Assembly: GCA_002293025.1 (NCBI GenBank)
Contig: DBCL01000002.1
Coordinates: 57,672-121,671, forward strand
From: Actinobacteria bacterium UBA959
Lineage (GTDB): Bacteria > Actinomycetota > Actinomycetes > S36-B12 > UBA5976
Reading direction: 5' to 3'
DNA length: 64,000 bases
Each line of letters opens with the position of its first letter. Position 1 is the first letter of the stretch. Positions 28,908-37,347 of this stretch are shown one piece after another. The notes beneath the pieces were generated by a model. The model made no database searches. It worked only from the letters and a program-made list of their open reading frames with translations, and was not told the DNA's origin. The position numbers and the translations under genes are program-made.

Positions 28908-30083
28908 CTATTTTCCTGATGCAAGTTGTGCCACAAGTTCGGCCCCTGCATCCATAGTGTCTGCCATTCGAACTGCTGGATGATTCGCAGTTTTTAGAAT
29001 CTCCCGACCAACCACCGAGTTGTTTCCATCTAGACGAACAACTAACGGAACTTTGATTTTCTTTCCATCTGCTTCCAGTAAAGCTAGTGCTTGGACAATT
29101 CCATTTGCTACTGCATCACAAGAGGTAATCCCACCAAAAACATTAACAAATACAGCCTTTACATCCTGATCACTCAAGATGATGCTCAAACCGTCCGCCA
29201 TAACTTGTGCAGATGCACCTCCGCCGATATCGAGGAAGTTTGCTGGGCGCATTCCTCCGTGCAACTCTCCAGCGTAAGCAACTACATCTAACGTACTCAT
29301 GACTAAGCCAGCACCATTCCCAATGATTCCAACTTGACCATCTAGTTTTACATAGTTCAGGTCTTTGGCTTTAGCAGCTGCTTCCAAAGGATCTTCAGCT
29401 TGATGGTCAATAAGCGCTGCATGATTTGGATGTCTGAATGCAGCATTGTCATCCAAGGAGACTTTCCCATCTAATGCAATTACTTTGCCAGCAGGGGTTT
29501 GCACTAATGGATTTACTTCAACAAGTGTGGCATCTTCTTTGACAAATACATCCCACATCCGCTGTAGCATCTCGACAACTTGATCCATAATTTCTGCTGG
29601 AAACTTTGCAGCAGTTGCAATTTTGATAGCAACTTCTTTTGTGACACCAACGCTGGCATCAATGTTTATTTTTGCTAGTGCATCAGGATTGTTGGCAGCC
29701 ACTTCCTCAATCTCAACGCCGCCTTCAACACTGGCCATTGCCAAGAAAGTTCTATTGGAACGATCCAGTAAAAATGATACGTAGTACTCAGATGCAATAT
29801 CTTCGGCAGGAGTTACTAAGACTTGTTTAACAATGTGACCTTTAATGTCTAAACCTAAAATGTCATTTGCTTTATCAAAGGCTTCGTCAGCATTCTTAGC
29901 TAACTTAACGCCTCCAGCTTTACCCCGGCCACCAACTTTGACTTGCGCCTTCACCACAACCATGCTGCCAAATTTTTGGGCTGCAGCTTTGGCTTCATCT
30001 GCGGTGTTTACAACCGCCCCATCTTGAGTTACAACACCATGCTCAGCAAAAAGTGCCTTTGCTTGAAACTCATATAGATCCAT
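28908..30083 (-). CDS. sucC: Succinyl-CoA synthetase beta subunit
   Basis: SucC is the ATP-grasp, nucleotide-binding subunit. [16 protein letters not shown] at the N-terminus, [27 protein letters not shown] and [14 protein letters not shown] are family hallmarks; 391 residues is typical. It lies 39 bases downstream of the small subunit of the B12-dependent mutase, so methylmalonyl-CoA-derived succinyl-CoA and its synthetase may be transcribed together. Confidence 0.97.
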   Translation of the reverse strand: MDLYEFQAKALFAEHGVVTQDGAVVNTADEAKAAAQKFGSMVVVKAQVKVGGRGKAGGVKLAKNADEAFDKANDILGLDIKGHIVKQVLVTPAEDIASEYYVSFLLDRSNRTFLAMASVEGGVEIEEVAANNPDALAKINIDASVGVTKEVAIKIATAAKFPAEIMDQVVEMLQRMWDVFVKEDATLVEVNPLVQTPAGKVIALDGKVSLDDNAAFRHPNHAALIDHQAEDPLEAAAKAKDLNYVKLDGQVGIIGNGAGLVMSTLDVVAYAGELHGGMRPANFLDIGGGASAQVMADGLSIILSDQDVKAVFVNVFGGITSCDAVANGIVQALALLEADGKKIKVPLVVRLDGNNSVVGREILKTANHPAVRMADTMDAGAELVAQLASGK

Positions 30084-30122
30084 GTTGGTCGCCTCTCAAA
30101 AAAATGTTTTCAAGGGCGCAGA

Positions 30123-30521
30123 CTAGGCGAGAGCTTTCTTGGAAATGAAACCACTAAGCCATTCGACGATGGTTGATATTGGTGTTCCTGGGGTAAACAC
30201 TGATTGCACCCCTGCTTGAGTTAGTTTGAGAACATCCTCTTGCGGGATAATTCCACCTACGAATACCCCAACATCACCGGCACCAGCATCTTTGAGGAGC
30301 TGGATGATCTCTGGGACAAGCGTTAGATGAGCCCCAGAAAGCACTGAGATACCAACAACATCAGCATCTTCAGCTACGACGGTAGCTGCAATTTGTGCAG
30401 GTGTCTGGTGTAAGCCGGTGTAAATCACTTCAAAACCAGCGTCCCGCAGGCCTCTGGCAATAATTTTGGCCCCACGGTCATGGCCGTCTAGCCCTGGTTT
30501 GGCAATCACGATTCTTCCCAT
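30123..30521 (-). CDS. B12-binding small subunit of methylmalonyl-CoA mutase
   Basis: This 132-residue protein is the stand-alone cobalamin domain of a split acyl-CoA mutase. The B12 lower-ligand motif DGHDRG (about 13-18) follows KPGLDGHD, and SGAH...GGIIP completes the fold. It has no catalytic barrel and must work with the large subunit at 13810-15402, about 15 kb away on the same strand. ATG at 30521 has an AAGGTG ribosome-binding site. It appears to lead the sucCD run, so its product is made next to the enzyme that uses succinyl-CoA. Confidence 0.9.
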   Translation of the reverse strand: MGRIVIAKPGLDGHDRGAKIIARGLRDAGFEVIYTGLHQTPAQIAATVVAEDADVVGISVLSGAHLTLVPEIIQLLKDAGAGDVGVFVGGIIPQEDVLKLTQAGVQSVFTPGTPISTIVEWLSGFISKKALA

Positions 30522-30553
30522 GGGGACACCTTATGCCCCCAATTGTGGGCAAT

Positions 30554-30600
30554 CCCACCCCCTTTATCCACAGGTAGTCCACAAAAAAGTGGGGGGTGGG
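30554..30600. promoter_or_regulatory. Inverted repeat holding two DnaA-box-like sites
   Basis: A perfect 9-base GC-rich inverted repeat (CCCACCCCC 30554-30562, GGGGGTGGG 30592-30600) encloses the consensus DnaA box TTATCCACA (30564-30572) and a second site TAGTCCACA (30575-30583, two mismatches), exactly 11 bases apart. It lies just upstream of a promoter for the M23 peptidase gene and between divergent genes. DnaA control is inference. Confidence 0.6.
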
Positions 30601-30602
30601 GG

Positions 30603-30630
30603 TTTACTGTGGTGATTAATAGGCTATTCT
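30603..30630 (+). promoter_or_regulatory. Candidate promoter of the M23 peptidase gene
   Basis: A -35-like TTTACT (30603-30608), a 16-base spacer and a -10-like TATTCT (30625-30630) precede the GTG start at 30690, predicting a leader of about 50 bases. It begins 2 bases after the inverted repeat with the DnaA boxes. Confidence 0.5.
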
Positions 30631-30689
30631 TAAAGAATTCTGAAAGCGCCCTCAATGCGAGGCCCGACGCAATCCCCGGAGGAAACAAC

Positions 30690-31469
30690 GTGAGAAGTTC
30701 ACGAACGTTTAACCTGGTTTTAGCACCGCTTGCGGTTGCAGCGTTGTTTTTTACATCGCTTTCAGTCTCTGCATTAGCCAATACCAAACTTCAAGACAGT
30801 AAAGAGTTAATGGCGGCTGTTGGGGCAGTTGAAGCGGATCGATTAGATGCCGCCAGTGCCTTAGCTGAGACCAATGAAGACTTAGCCCTAGCCAGAGCAA
30901 TTTCTCAGACCACTAGAAGCCTGGTCCGTGAGCAACGAACTTTGACGGCCATGGCGAAAAAAGAAGCTAAAGCACGGGCAGCCGAAATGGCCCGACTAGC
31001 AAAAGAGCGTTTATTGCGAACTTCTGCCGCTTTAAAGTTTCGAATCTATATCCCGTCTAATGTTGAAATTCCAAGTTCTTTCAGTGGAGTTAAGAGAAAC
31101 CCTCTTCCTGGCACTCGAATCTCTGCGTATTTTGGGCAAAGAGGCTGGCGTTGGGATGGTGGAATTCATACTGGAACCGACTTTGATGGCTACTACGGAC
31201 AGTCAGTCAAAGCTGCTGCTGACGGCGTAGTTGTTGGCCGAGGCTGGGATGGGTCTTATGGCTACTCAATTTTGATTGCGCATGGTGATGGCGTAACAAC
31301 TCGCTATGCGCATCTTTCCGATATAGACATCTCTCTTGGAGATCGAGTCTCTATTGGGCAACACATTGGAAATGTTGGCTCCACTGGAAACTCAAGTGGC
31401 TCCCATTTGCATTTTGAAGTAGCACTTGGAGATCGACTAGTTGATCCTTTGGACTGGCTGCGTAGTTAG
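30690..31469 (+). CDS. Exported M23-family peptidase (LytM/NlpD-like)
   Basis: The product of about 259 residues has a basic start (VRSSRTFN), a hydrophobic signal segment ending near ALA, an Ala/Arg/Lys-rich helical region (about 35-110, probably coiled coil) and a C-terminal M23 domain. Metal-site motifs are HTGTDFDG and SHLHFE, both intact, so it should be an active zinc endopeptidase or at least bind peptidoglycan peptides. The GTG at 30690 is chosen because GGAGG (30678-30682) is 7 bases away and it puts the signal peptide at the N-terminus; a longer frame opening at 30543 is not credible. Its stop overlaps that of pcrA by 4 bases. Confidence 0.9.
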   Translation: MRSSRTFNLVLAPLAVAALFFTSLSVSALANTKLQDSKELMAAVGAVEADRLDAASALAETNEDLALARAISQTTRSLVREQRTLTAMAKKEAKARAAEMARLAKERLLRTSAALKFRIYIPSNVEIPSSFSGVKRNPLPGTRISAYFGQRGWRWDGGIHTGTDFDGYYGQSVKAAADGVVVGRGWDGSYGYSILIAHGDGVTTRYAHLSDIDISLGDRVSIGQHIGNVGSTGNSSGSHLHFEVALGDRLVDPLDWLRS

Positions 31470-33670
31470 AGTTTTTCAACCGGAGCGTACCTAAGCAGTA
31501 ACCGCTTCTGGCCTGCTTCTCCAAAATCTATAGTCGCGGTTACATTGTCTCCAGAACCATTAATCTCTTGAACTCGTCCCAAGCCAAACTGGGTGTGATT
31601 AACCCGATCGCCAATTTCAAGTTGAACAATTACTTTTGCTGGAGTGGATTTTGCTAAACGAGTAGTAGCTGATTCGGAAAGTGGAGCGTGACCTGGATCT
31701 GCTCGCAACACATTTATCAGATGATCTGGAATTTCAGTGATAAACCGGGAAGCCGGATGATATTGCGGAGCACCCCACGCTGAACGACGAATGGCTCGTG
31801 ATAAAAACAGCCGCTCTCGAGCTCTAGTAATTCCAACATAAGCCAAGCGGCGTTCCTCTTGAAGTTCTTCTTTTTCACCCAAAGAGCGAATGTGTGGAAA
31901 CACCCCGTCTTCCATCCCAGTTAAGAACACAACTGGAAACTCAAGGCCTTTAGCAGTGTGTAGGGTCATGAGAGTGATAACCCCATCGTCGCGGTCAGGT
32001 ATTGAATCTGCATCTGCCACCAATGAAACTCGCTCTAAGAAGCCAGTTAGTCCAGCTGCATCTTCGGAAGAGTCATAATCTGCTGCAGCAGCTTCAAGTT
32101 CACTAAGGTTTTCAACTCGCACTTGATCTTGAGGGTCTGCTGAAGCGCTCAATTCAGCTAAATAACCGGTCTGTTCTAATACTGCTTGTAGCACAATTGC
32201 GGAACCAGCATTGCTATCCGCGAGCGTCTTTAAGTCGTTGATTAATTGAGCAAAAGCCATCACCGTGCTGGCTGCTTTGGCTGCAATGCCAGGAGCTTGA
32301 TCTGCCTGAGCCAACACTCTAAACAAGGATGTATCTCGTTTATTCGCCATTAAAGTTAAGGCAGCTTCTGCTTTATCTCCAATTCCACGTCTTGGGACAT
32401 TAAGAATTCTTCGCAAAGAGATATCATCATCTGGATTATTAATAACCTTCAAATAAGCAATCGCATCCTTGATTTCTGCTCTTTCATAGAAGCGAACTCC
32501 ACCAACAACTTTGTAGGGAATATCTGACCGAATGAATACTTCTTCTACTGCTCGGGACTGAGCATTTGTTCGGTAAAAAACTGCTACATCGGAAAACTTA
32601 ACCCCAAAATCTTGAAGTTGTTTAATCTGATCAATAATGAATCGAGCTTCATCATGTTCATCATCAGCTATATAAAGACCTACGAGGTCTCCGTCTCCTG
32701 AATCAGACCATAGTTTTTTATCCATACGGTTTGGATTCTTAGCAATAACGGAATTTGCCGCCGATAAGATATTTTGAGTGCTGCGATAGTTTTGTTCAAG
32801 TAAAATTGTGGTCGACTTGGGATAATCTTTCTCAAAGTCGACAATGTTCCTGATTGTGGCACCACGAAATGCATAAATACTTTGATCTGCATCACCAACA
32901 ACACATAATCCAGCAGGTGCTAGGCCATCACTAGCTTTACCAACTAGCTCTCGAATCAAGACATACTGAGCAGTGTTGGTGTCTTGATACTCATCTACCA
33001 AAATGTGTTTAAATCTGCGACGATATGACTCTTTGACTTGCGGGTTTAGCTGCAGGAGTGCAACAGTGTGTGAGATTAAATCATCAAAGTCAACTGCATT
33101 TGATCTACGTAATCTATTTTGGTACTCACGATAAACAGTTGCTAGAACGCCTTGGGCGCTTTCTGGCTCAATCCGCTTAGCAAAAGTTTCATAATCCTCA
33201 AGTTCGTTTTTTAGAGTAGAAATTTTGTTTTGTAAACTTCTAGGTTGGTGTTGTTTTGGATCTAAGTCCAAATCGCGCACTATTAAAGTAATTAGTCTGA
33301 GCGAATCTGCTTGATCATAAATCGTGAAGTTAGTACCAATCCCTAATTCTGCGCCATCTTTGCGAAGAATCCGAACGCAAGCGCTGTGAAAAGTCATGAC
33401 CCACATATAGCGAGCGTGTGGTCCCACTAATTCCACCACACGTTCTTTCATCTCATTAGCAGCTTTATTGGTAAATGTAATGGCTAAAATTTCTTCAGGG
33501 TTGGCAGCGCCAGTTGCTATCAAGTGCGCAATACGACGAGTAAGTACTCGAGTTTTGCCTGATCCAGCACCAGCGACCACTAATAGGCTGGAATCTTGAT
33601 GGGTAACTGCTTTTGCTTGTGCAGGGTTTAGGTCACTGAGATCTTGGTTGGCTGCGTTGACTGGATTCAC
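31466..33670 (-). CDS. pcrA: UvrD/PcrA-type DNA helicase
   Basis: This is a 734-residue superfamily 1A 3'-5' helicase for repair and replication restart. LNPAQAKAV (Q motif), VAGAGSGKTRVLTRRI (Walker A), FDDLI, VDEYQDTNTAQY (Walker B), GDADQSIYAFRGA, EQNYRST, TLHTAKGLEFPVVFL and ITRARERL appear in order. The C-terminal end (GDRVNHTQFGLGRVQE) is the Tudor-like RNA-polymerase-binding region found in PcrA. The start is GTG at 33670. It converges with the M23 gene and follows the cell-surface protein gene after 21 bases. Confidence 0.96.
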   Translation of the reverse strand: MNPVNAANQDLSDLNPAQAKAVTHQDSSLLVVAGAGSGKTRVLTRRIAHLIATGAANPEEILAITFTNKAANEMKERVVELVGPHARYMWVMTFHSACVRILRKDGAELGIGTNFTIYDQADSLRLITLIVRDLDLDPKQHQPRSLQNKISTLKNELEDYETFAKRIEPESAQGVLATVYREYQNRLRRSNAVDFDDLISHTVALLQLNPQVKESYRRRFKHILVDEYQDTNTAQYVLIRELVGKASDGLAPAGLCVVGDADQSIYAFRGATIRNIVDFEKDYPKSTTILLEQNYRSTQNILSAANSVIAKNPNRMDKKLWSDSGDGDLVGLYIADDEHDEARFIIDQIKQLQDFGVKFSDVAVFYRTNAQSRAVEEVFIRSDIPYKVVGGVRFYERAEIKDAIAYLKVINNPDDDISLRRILNVPRRGIGDKAEAALTLMANKRDTSLFRVLAQADQAPGIAAKAASTVMAFAQLINDLKTLADSNAGSAIVLQAVLEQTGYLAELSASADPQDQVRVENLSELEAAAADYDSSEDAAGLTGFLERVSLVADADSIPDRDDGVITLMTLHTAKGLEFPVVFLTGMEDGVFPHIRSLGEKEELQEERRLAYVGITRARERLFLSRAIRRSAWGAPQYHPASRFITEIPDHLINVLRADPGHAPLSESATTRLAKSTPAKVIVQLEIGDRVNHTQFGLGRVQEINGSGDNVTATIDFGEAGQKRLLLRYAPVEKL

Positions 33671-33691
33671 TGGCTAAGTCTAAAGATTAGG

Positions 33692-36151
33692 TCAGTCACC
33701 CCAGCCAATTATGGCCAATGAAACATCCGCTGAGCCAGAATTGGCTAAAACTTGAAGACTTCGTAGTTCATCAATTGCTACAAAAGCCAAGCTAGTGCGT
33801 GGATTATTGTCTGGGATACCAATATTTGCAGTTAGTGGTCTTGTTGCCCCCCATACAAATACACCCTGAGCAGCGCTTCGCTTTCGAACTGTAACTGATA
33901 CCAAAACTACTTTTGCTTGTGGTGGGATTGTTACTAATTTTGATAGTGGTACTGAAACTATCTTGTCAGATTTTATAGTTGTATTTGTTAGTGCACTAAT
34001 TGGTCTGATTGGCACAATACCATTCATGCCACCTTCTGGATTAGGTCCTAGAAACCAATTGCTATGTACTTTTAACTCAACTGCAGCATTTCCCTCATTA
34101 ACAAAAGTGAGAGTTCTATTGCCACGGAGAGACAAAACTGCATCTGCTGTTGAATTGTAATTAACAGCCAACTGCACTACATCTCCGCTAAAAACTAATA
34201 CTCGGCCAGCACCTTTTGCGCTGACAGTTATTACGACCGATGCAGCCTCTGGGGCCTCACCCACCTCTGACTTTGGTAAAGCTAAAGATCGAGTTTCCCC
34301 AGGTTTAATTGGAGTCTTAACATCAAGTAATGCTGAAGAATTAAGCCTAATCGTTGATCTTGGAGTATTCGCTAATGTTTGTGGAGGATTAGCGAAGTAA
34401 CCAATCACATCAAGGGCGACTTCAGCTGCTCCAGTTGCAACCGCAACTGAAATTGCTCCATCTGTTCCAACCGGAACAATAGTTTCGGCGCTGGCTGAAC
34501 CATTCATGTTTACTGGCACTGTTGCAATATTTGGTCTGGTAGTACCTCTGGCATAAACTGACAAACTAGATGGAGCATTGCTATTAGAAACAGTGGCTCG
34601 AACTAACACTGCTGCAACACCCGTGCTTGGTAATCCTGGGATTAATACTGGAGTAGCTGGCGGCAATGGGGTCACTAGTGGTGGAAGCAATGCGGTGTCT
34701 TCAGCCTCCAATACCACTTCAATTGGCTTCATAATTGGAATTGCTAAGTACCTGGTGTCTAAAGTGCTTCGCCTACCACCTAACCGACAAGGCTGGCTAA
34801 CGCCAAGTCCAGTTTTTGTATCCAAGATTCGAATTGGAGTAATCGCAGTCAACTGCTGTGGGTCAATAACTGCAGTAGGCGCAATCGCACTTGGCGACTC
34901 CTCGCAGACAGCAAGTGTTTGAGGATTTGGATTCCAATAAGAAGTTAACCCAGCAGCCCCATCCCAGGTCATGGACATGTGGACATGATCTCTATGGCAG
35001 TAATTGTCATAACTTGAAGACTTCTTTTGTGGATCTGTAGTGCAACCACCTATATCGCGCCAACCTTCATCGGCTCGATAGATCCCCCAGATGCGACCAT
35101 CCCACAGCACATACATGACACCCATTCGACGAGCATTTGCTCCAGGGCGGCCGTCTGCACCTGGTGCAATTAACCAAGAAAGAAATGATTCAACTTTGGC
35201 TCGTTGTTCAAGATTTCGCCAGTGATACATCCAATCAAGTGCTCTGCCTTCTTTGTGTTCACTGGTCCCACCATTTGCGCAGTCTCGATAGATACCAATA
35301 ACAGTTTCACCATAAACTTCTTTAAGTAGGGCTCTTAGTCTGTCTGCACCAATTTTTGGGCTTGGATCACAGATGACTTGTGACTGATATTCACCAGCTG
35401 CATCAAAAGCAACGGTGTCTGCAATTGGGTTGGGAGTCTTGATAGTTGGTGCCACCACTGGAGGAGTTTCTGGCTGCGGAATCACGCCCGGATCAGTTGT
35501 AGGTAGTGGCTCTTCATTTGTAGGCTCAACTACTGGGCTAGTGGGCAACTCTGCCAATTTAGCAGAAGTAGAAATACCGAGCGCGGCCCATAACTCAGGT
35601 GTAACTACACCTGTGACCTTAAGTCCTGATGTTTTTTGTGCAGTTTCAACCGCTGCTTTTGTTTTAGTAAAGAACCCACCAGTTACTGGAGTCACACCTA
35701 ATAGAACTTGTAATCTCTTAACATTCTCATTTTTGTCTTCAAACTTCAATGTTGGCAAAGTTTTGTCGATAACAACTGTTTCAGCAGGCGTTGCTGGAAC
35801 ATCTATTACTTTAGTTGGAACTTTCTGTAACTCTTTTGTTGAGTTAATTCCTAATGCTGACCATGTTTTTTGATCAACGATCCCAGAAGTTTTTAACTTA
35901 CTTTTCTTTTGTAGGTCTATTACTGCATTCTTCGTTTTATTGAAAAATCCACCCGAAATTGGGTTAACCCCTAGTAATACTTGTAACCGCTTAACAGCTG
36001 CGTTTTTGTCTCCATACTTAAGCTGCGGCAAAGCACTGACTTGTGATGACTTGGTTTCATTGGCCGCTGCTGGCAGAGCTCCACTTATTGGGAGCAGCAA
36101 ACTACTCACCATAAGAACTACTACTGCAGCCCGGATCTGGGGAAAGGGCAT
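33692..36151 (-). CDS. Large secreted protein: two peptidoglycan-binding domains, zinc peptidase-like domain, beta repeats
   Basis: This 819-residue exported protein starts with a signal peptide (about 1-30). Two PG_binding_1 repeats follow (about 45-105 and 130-190; both contain NVKRLQVLLGV or a close variant and WSALGI/WAALGI). A Pro/Thr/Glu-rich linker (about 195-240) leads to a domain at about 255-410 with SEHKEGRALDW and HRDHVHMSM, the H/D/H pattern of M15-like peptidases. The rest (about 430-819) holds two related beta-rich modules, each with the DVIGYFA or AIIGWGD type ending, like the surface repeats of other Actinobacteria. ATG at 36151 is the start. A role in wall trimming or attachment is likely; the substrate is unknown. 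Confidence 0.8.
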   Translation of the reverse strand: MPFPQIRAAVVVLMVSSLLLPISGALPAAANETKSSQVSALPQLKYGDKNAAVKRLQVLLGVNPISGGFFNKTKNAVIDLQKKSKLKTSGIVDQKTWSALGINSTKELQKVPTKVIDVPATPAETVVIDKTLPTLKFEDKNENVKRLQVLLGVTPVTGGFFTKTKAAVETAQKTSGLKVTGVVTPELWAALGISTSAKLAELPTSPVVEPTNEEPLPTTDPGVIPQPETPPVVAPTIKTPNPIADTVAFDAAGEYQSQVICDPSPKIGADRLRALLKEVYGETVIGIYRDCANGGTSEHKEGRALDWMYHWRNLEQRAKVESFLSWLIAPGADGRPGANARRMGVMYVLWDGRIWGIYRADEGWRDIGGCTTDPQKKSSSYDNYCHRDHVHMSMTWDGAAGLTSYWNPNPQTLAVCEESPSAIAPTAVIDPQQLTAITPIRILDTKTGLGVSQPCRLGGRRSTLDTRYLAIPIMKPIEVVLEAEDTALLPPLVTPLPPATPVLIPGLPSTGVAAVLVRATVSNSNAPSSLSVYARGTTRPNIATVPVNMNGSASAETIVPVGTDGAISVAVATGAAEVALDVIGYFANPPQTLANTPRSTIRLNSSALLDVKTPIKPGETRSLALPKSEVGEAPEAASVVITVSAKGAGRVLVFSGDVVQLAVNYNSTADAVLSLRGNRTLTFVNEGNAAVELKVHSNWFLGPNPEGGMNGIVPIRPISALTNTTIKSDKIVSVPLSKLVTIPPQAKVVLVSVTVRKRSAAQGVFVWGATRPLTANIGIPDNNPRTSLAFVAIDELRSLQVLANSGSADVSLAIIGWGD

Positions 36152-36252
36152 GGGTTAACTTTCCCATGAGAATTAGATTTTCGCCTCAAATCTGACACAA
36201 TGTCGTATGAAAACTAGAAAATCTAGAGAAATTCTAAGAGTTGGAGCAATTA

Positions 36253-36963
36253 ATGTTCGAATTACCTAAGCAGGCCCTAGTAGTTACTGCTCACCCAGAC
36301 GATATTGATTTTGGTGGTGGGGGAACTGTTGCGTGGCTTAGGTCACAAGGAGTAGGTGTTTCTTATTGCATCTGCACTGATGGAAACCAAGGTGGTGAAG
36401 ACCCATCAGTTAGTCGTGATGAGATGCGCAAAATTCGCAGATCCGAACAAATTGCAGCTGGTGCAATTTTAGGCGTTACTGATGTTTCTTTTTTAGGTTT
36501 TGATGATGGTAAGTTGTTTCCAACACTCGAATTGCGTAAAGCAATTGTGCAAGAAATTAGAAGAGTTAAGCCTGACGTTGTTATCACCCAGTCTCCAGAA
36601 AGAAACTGGAACCGTATTTACTCTGCACACCCTGACCATCTAGCAGCAGGAGAGGGTGCAGTACAAGCTGTTTACCCAGATGCAAGAAATATGTTTGCTT
36701 TCCCAGAATTATTAGAAGCTGGATTTGAGCCTTGGACAGTGAGTGAGTTGTGGCTAATGGCACATGCCACTCCTAATCACTTTGTGGACATCACCGACTA
36801 TCTACCTAAAAAACTCGCAGCACTTAAGGCCCATGCTTCTCAAACAAATCAAATCGCAGATTTAGAAGAGCGAATCACAAATTGGGGCACATTAGTTGCC
36901 GAACAATCAGAACTTGGATCAGGGAAGCTTGCTGAAGGTTTTTTCGTAGTCTCTACTTTGTAG
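36253..36963 (+). CDS. PIG-L family deacetylase
   Basis: This 236-residue LmbE/PIG-L protein should be a zinc-dependent N-acetylglucosaminyl deacetylase. The AHPDDIDFGGG motif (H14, D16/D17) and HPDHLAAG provide the metal ligands. The ATG at 36253 is preferred to TTG at 36241 because GGAG (36243-36246) is 6 bases ahead of it. Actinobacterial members include MshB and Mca of mycothiol metabolism, but those are somewhat longer, so the substrate is left open. It converges with the next gene with no gap at all (TAG then TTA). Confidence 0.85.
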   Translation: MFELPKQALVVTAHPDDIDFGGGGTVAWLRSQGVGVSYCICTDGNQGGEDPSVSRDEMRKIRRSEQIAAGAILGVTDVSFLGFDDGKLFPTLELRKAIVQEIRRVKPDVVITQSPERNWNRIYSAHPDHLAAGEGAVQAVYPDARNMFAFPELLEAGFEPWTVSELWLMAHATPNHFVDITDYLPKKLAALKAHASQTNQIADLEERITNWGTLVAEQSELGSGKLAEGFFVVSTL

Positions 36964-37335
36964 TTACCAGAAAACGGCAATTACAATATTGGCTAGTGTT
37001 AGTAGGCCAATGGACAGCCAGGTACCTGAATCAACAGCAGGCTTCTTGCGGTTATGAAAAGCCAAAATGAGAATCACGATAATGAGTAAAGTTTTGACTA
37101 ATACTTTGGCATTGTCAGGTAGCGGCCAAGCATTTGGGTCTTGATCGTGTAATGGGTAGCGAACTCCTACCAGGCCAATTCCTGCAACAAATGTTAGTAA
37201 TGCGCCATGCAGCATGCCTGCTTGTATTTTGCGCTCACGCACTCGAGACTGACTGAGAAATCCACCAAACAGGGCTGCGAAACCAATAAAGTGTAAAACT
37301 AAGAGTGAATTACGAACAATTTCTAATGTACTCAT
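36964..37335 (-). CDS. Small integral membrane protein, unknown function
   Basis: This 123-residue protein has four hydrophobic segments (about 8-27, 40-58, 79-95 and 104-122), a basic loop SRVRERK and a periplasmic-looking PLHDQDPNAW stretch. I do not recognise its family. Similar four-helix proteins are found beside guaA in Actinobacteria as far as I recall. It lies 12 bases downstream of guaA on the same strand, so it is probably co-transcribed. Confidence 0.7.
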   Translation of the reverse strand: MSTLEIVRNSLLVLHFIGFAALFGGFLSQSRVRERKIQAGMLHGALLTFVAGIGLVGVRYPLHDQDPNAWPLPDNAKVLVKTLLIIVILILAFHNRKKPAVDSGTWLSIGLLTLANIVIAVFW

Positions 37336-37347
37336 GTTGCCCCCTGG

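Noticed and set aside
30543..30689. Longer N-terminus for the M23 peptidase gene
   Set aside because: The extension crosses the promoter and DnaA-box region, lacks a ribosome-binding site and would bury the signal peptide; GTG 30690 has GGAGG at the right distance.
30601..30689. c-di-AMP (ydaO) riboswitch before the M23 gene
   Set aside because: Such switches occur before actinobacterial wall hydrolases, but the leader here is only about 50 bases and lacks the conserved blocks.
30506..30787. Minus-strand reading frame opposite the M23 signal peptide
   Set aside because: It overlaps the divergent promoter and the real coding sequence and has no family features.
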